Source of the DNA: JAUXFK01 sp034189035
GTDB lineage: Bacteria > Desulfobacterota > UBA8473
DNA length: 8,414 nucleotides
NCBI GenBank assembly: GCA_034189035.1
Contig: JAXHVA010000150.1
Coordinates: forward strand, 1 to 8,414
Direction of reading: 5' to 3'
Positions 6,768 to 8,414 of the stretch are shown here, one piece after another (within the stretch, counting starts at the first letter, position 1; each line of letters begins with the position of its first letter). Below the pieces are notes generated by a model. It made no database searches, had not been told where the DNA came from, and was given only the letters and a program-made list of their open reading frames with translations. Position numbers and translations under genes: made by a program.

Positions 6768-6770
6768 TTG

Positions 6771-6831
6771 GCACCTAACAAATCACTGAACCGGACGGCG
6801 AGAGCCGCCGGTTAGTTCAAACGTTATGCAC
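6771..6831 (+). other. attC site of cassette 1
   Basis: R'' is within GCACCTAAC (6771-6779) and the right core is GTTATGCAC (6823-6831), which already belongs to cassette 2. Between them, ACTGAACCGG (6785-6794) pairs with CCGGTTAGT (6808-6816) if G6788 is left extrahelical, and CGGC-GAGA-GCCG closes the top. An AAC/GTT-bounded imperfect palindrome with an extrahelical base in L'' is the signature of an attC. From ACCTAAC to GTTATGC it is 57 bases, the short class. Confidence 0.85.
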
Positions 6832-6851
6832 ATGACCAAAATTGAGAATAT

Positions 6852-7772
6852 ATGTCAAACGTTCGTCTTCCGATAGCAGTTTGCGCAGCAGTTGCTGATG
6901 TATTGAATGGATCTCATGATTCATTAAATGCTTTGTTTCTGACTGCCGGTGCTCCAGGGCCTCCACCTGACCTAGCCCATCACTCCAAGTGGAAGACGTG
7001 GCTAAAAAAAATTGGCAGTGATCCTAATGTGAATAGTCTAGAGGTACTTGGAAACATAATTGAAGAATTTATGGATTTGCCTCCGTTGCCTTCCTCTGGA
7101 TCAGTTGGTGGCTTTCTCGGAATTGAAACTCCAGATCCCGTCGAAGAGTACAATAAACAAAGAGAGCGTTTAGTAAACGTTCTAGAAGAGCATGGTTTTA
7201 GATATTTCAGAGGTGGAAGAATAATTCAAATTGGACAACATGAACCCATAGATATAGAACCTATCAGGGGAAAACATGAAGAAGGAAATAAACCATCCTC
7301 ATTGGATGAACTTCTTAGAATTATCATTAGAGGTCTGCCAAGAGCTATGCAGCCGCTAATATACAGGAGAAAAGGGGCACAATCACTTTTATTCACTTCT
7401 GAATACGATATTCAAGATTTGCTTCACGCATTATTGAGACCTTGGATCTCCGATATTCGACCAGAAGAGTTCTGTCCTAGTTATGCTGGTTCTAATACAA
7501 GAATGGATTTTTTGTTGCCTGCTCATAGCCTTGTCGTAGAAACAAAGCGAGTCAGGGACAAAGCCCACGCATCAAAAGTTGGTGATGAATTAATAATCGA
7601 TATTGAGCACTATAGGAAACATCAGGATGCGGAGCATCTTTGGTGTGTTATCTACGATCCCGAACTTTTTATTTCAAATCCTAAAGGAATGGTTAACGAT
7701 TTAGAAGGCCAAAGGTCAACTCCTGAAGGTACTATAAACGTGAAAGTAATAATAGTGGGAGCTAGTGCATAA
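6852..7772 (+). CDS. Cassette 2: AbiJ-N-like plus DpnII/MboI-like PD-(D/E)xK nuclease
   Basis: A 306-residue two-domain protein. The N-terminal 120 residues are helical, with LFLTAGAPGPPP, a WLKKIG segment, LEVLGNIIEEFMD and RYFRGGRIIQIG. This architecture resembles the AbiJ-N-type domains that head many abortive-infection and conflict-system effectors. The C-terminal domain (about 185-280) is a PD-(D/E)xK nuclease: RMDFLLPAHSLVVETKRVRD gives Asp219, Glu230 and Lys232 as D-x10-E-x-K, followed by DELIIDIEHYRKH and the VIYDP...SNP segment typical of DpnII/MboI-like restriction-endonuclease domains. No partner methyltransferase is present, so a stand-alone phage-defence effector is more likely than classical restriction; this is inference. 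The ATG lies 20 bases inside the cassette with only a weak ribosome binding site. The TAA stop overlaps R'' of the attC (GCATAAC), a common economy in cassettes. Confidence 0.75.
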   Translation: MSNVRLPIAVCAAVADVLNGSHDSLNALFLTAGAPGPPPDLAHHSKWKTWLKKIGSDPNVNSLEVLGNIIEEFMDLPPLPSSGSVGGFLGIETPDPVEEYNKQRERLVNVLEEHGFRYFRGGRIIQIGQHEPIDIEPIRGKHEEGNKPSSLDELLRIIIRGLPRAMQPLIYRRKGAQSLLFTSEYDIQDLLHALLRPWISDIRPEEFCPSYAGSNTRMDFLLPAHSLVVETKRVRDKAHASKVGDELIIDIEHYRKHQDAEHLWCVIYDPELFISNPKGMVNDLEGQRSTPEGTINVKVIIVGASA

Positions 7773-7869
7773 CAAATCACTAAAGCCGACCGCAACGCGT
7801 GTCACGTTCATTGCATCGGAAGGCAATAACCGCGCCACACTACGGCGGCTTAGTTCCACCGTTATCTTC
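7765..7869 (+). other. attC site of cassette 2
   Basis: R'' lies within GTGCATAAC (7765-7773), the exact reverse complement of the cassette's left core GTTATGCAC at 6823-6831. The right core is GTTATCTTC from 7861. ACTAAAGCCG (7779-7788) pairs with CGGCTTAGT (7845-7853) with one A extrahelical. GCCG-a-CCG faces CGG-c-GGC, and ATTGC/GCAAT closes the apex around 7810-7827. From GCATAAC to GTTATCT it is 101 bases. Its left arm (AACAAATCACT) is identical to that of cassette 1, so both cassettes come from related attC families. Confidence 0.85.
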
Positions 7870-7883
7870 AAGGAGATTGTGCA

Positions 7884-8318
7884 TTGGCTTTCTCAATAGT
7901 GATCGATGGACATAATTTCATCAACGATCTCAAAAGGTTTGGAAAAGATAGAAGCTATATCTTAAACAGACTTTCTTTGCCGGTTCTATATGGGGTCATC
8001 CAGCGAAAATTAAGAGATGAAGGCTTATACAGCCATCCATATATTCGCACAGAATTTGTTTGTTCTGATAAGGGGCAAATAGGGCCATTCAAAGACAATG
8101 AACGAGATGAATTTATAAAGAAATTGAGGAATGAAAAAGGAGTCACTGTATTCGAAGTACCTCAGTATACAAAACAGCAGAAGGGCGTTGACTTAACTGT
8201 GTTCATAAGGATGATGACTTTGATTAAGTCTCCGACCCAACCATATCATATAGTTCTATTTGCCTCAGATACGGATTATGTCCCAGCGCTCCGGCTTCTC
8301 GCAGAATCGCGGTGCTGA
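7884..8318 (+). CDS. Cassette 3: NYN/LabA-like (PIN-fold) ribonuclease, 3' end replaced
   Basis: A 144-residue reading frame starting at TTG 7884, eight bases after AAGGAG (7870-7875), with no better start in frame. It has the three acidic motifs of NYN-domain (PIN-like fold) metal-dependent RNases: IDGHN with Asp8, KGVDLTV with Asp103, and FASDTDYVPAL with Asp129 and Asp131. The family sequence then normally runs on as a further strand and helices after LLAE. Here it ends abruptly at LLAESRC and a TGA inside GC-rich palindromic DNA, and no attC follows. The catalytic residues are kept but the C-terminus is probably lost through an insertion or recombination. NYN proteins degrade RNA and occur in toxin and defence contexts; a defence role here rests on the company of cassette 2. 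Confidence 0.75.
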   Translation: MAFSIVIDGHNFINDLKRFGKDRSYILNRLSLPVLYGVIQRKLRDEGLYSHPYIRTEFVCSDKGQIGPFKDNERDEFIKKLRNEKGVTVFEVPQYTKQQKGVDLTVFIRMMTLIKSPTQPYHIVLFASDTDYVPALRLLAESRC

Positions 8319-8378
8319 CCGGCACCGGGGGCCGCACAAGCAAACGCAGTTTGATTGTGCGGTTCACGGTGTCCGGTC
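8317..8378. repeat. 62-base GC-rich imperfect palindrome
   Basis: GACCGG (8317-8322) pairs with CCGGTC (8373-8378), CACCG (8323-8327) with CGGTG (8367-8371), CCGCACAA (8332-8339) with TTGTGCGG (8355-8362), and CAAAC (8341-8345) with GTTTG (8349-8353) around a GCA loop, about 24 base pairs in all. It lacks AAC/GTT core ends, so it is not an attC. It could be a REP-like unit or the structured end of an inserted element. Confidence 0.7.
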
Positions 8379-8387
8379 AAGTACCTT

Positions 8388-8414
8388 GTTCTGGCGCGCG
8401 GAGCGCGACGGAAC
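8388..8414. repeat. Second GC-rich palindrome, at the window edge
   Basis: GTTCTGGCGCGC and GCGCGACGGAAC pair around a GGA loop with one G.T and one G/A mismatch. It follows the previous palindrome by nine bases. Whether it continues is unknown because the window ends on its last base. Confidence 0.6.

Larger units (their letters stand above)
5997..8414 (+). mobile_element. Integron gene-cassette array (two complete cassettes, one interrupted), no integrase seen
   Basis: Cassette 1 spans about 5997-6823, cassette 2 about 6824-7861, and cassette 3 starts at 7862. In both complete cassettes one same-strand gene is followed within a few bases by an attC. The first nine bases of each cassette's core site are perfectly complementary to its own attC R''. 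The array lacks an intI gene within the window and so resembles a CALIN (cluster of attC sites lacking an integrase) or the distal part of a larger chromosomal integron. The third cassette has no visible attC because GC-rich hairpin sequence replaces its end. Confidence 0.8.

Noticed and set aside
6771..6831. Hairpin after the first cassette gene as an intrinsic terminator
   Set aside because: No T-run follows, and its ends match the cassette core site exactly, so attC explains it better.
8317..8378. Large palindrome as the attC of cassette 3
   Set aside because: It lacks AAC/GTT outer ends, and no sequence complementary to the cassette 3 start (GTTATCTTC) is present.

Overview
The window reads as chromosome of an AT-rich anaerobic or microaerophilic bacterium. 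A membrane iron-sulfur quinol-oxidase-type protein, a Tat-exported DUF362 protein and a probable selenoprotein point towards Desulfobacterota (deltaproteobacteria) or a similar lineage. That placement is inference; no rRNA or marker gene is present. Gene density is low, and several remnants show an accessory or decaying region.

Left part (1-1245): the tail of a probable IS630-type transposase runs in from the left edge. Next is a broken PCC/DUF296 gene (two frame changes and an in-frame TAG), then a 12-bp perfect inverted repeat. A secreted four-EF-hand calcium-binding protein follows on the minus strand, with a recognisable sigma-70-type promoter.

Centre (1441-4793, minus strand, read right to left): a likely redox operon. 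It encodes a Tat-signal DUF362 protein, a 514-residue NapH-NapG-like fusion with six [4Fe-4S] motifs, and 45 bases later a carboxymuconolactone decarboxylase/AhpD-like protein. A plain ORF search would split that last gene. An in-frame UGA sits exactly where the second cysteine of the C-x-x-C motif belongs, and it is followed by a 7-bp stem with a GGUA loop at the place expected for a bacterial SECIS element. I read it as a 172-residue selenoprotein with a C-S-L-U centre. A 206-bp MITE-like element with 33-bp terminal inverted repeats lies between the DUF362 and NapHG genes. A further minus-strand gene of unknown function (4969-5472) lies upstream.

Right part (5996-8414, plus strand): an integron gene-cassette array without a visible integrase. 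There are two complete cassettes. Each begins with a core site (GTTAGGTGC or GTTATGCAC) whose exact 9-base reverse complement opens the attC at that cassette's own 3' end. Both attC hairpins have an extrahelical base in L''. The cassettes carry (1) a membrane-anchored protein with a possible nucleotide-sensing (SLOG-like) domain, (2) an AbiJ-N-like plus DpnII/MboI-like PD-(D/E)xK nuclease, and (3) a NYN/LabA-like ribonuclease gene. The cargo looks like phage defence. The third gene is cut near its 3' end by a GC-rich sequence made of two strong hairpins that runs to the window edge.
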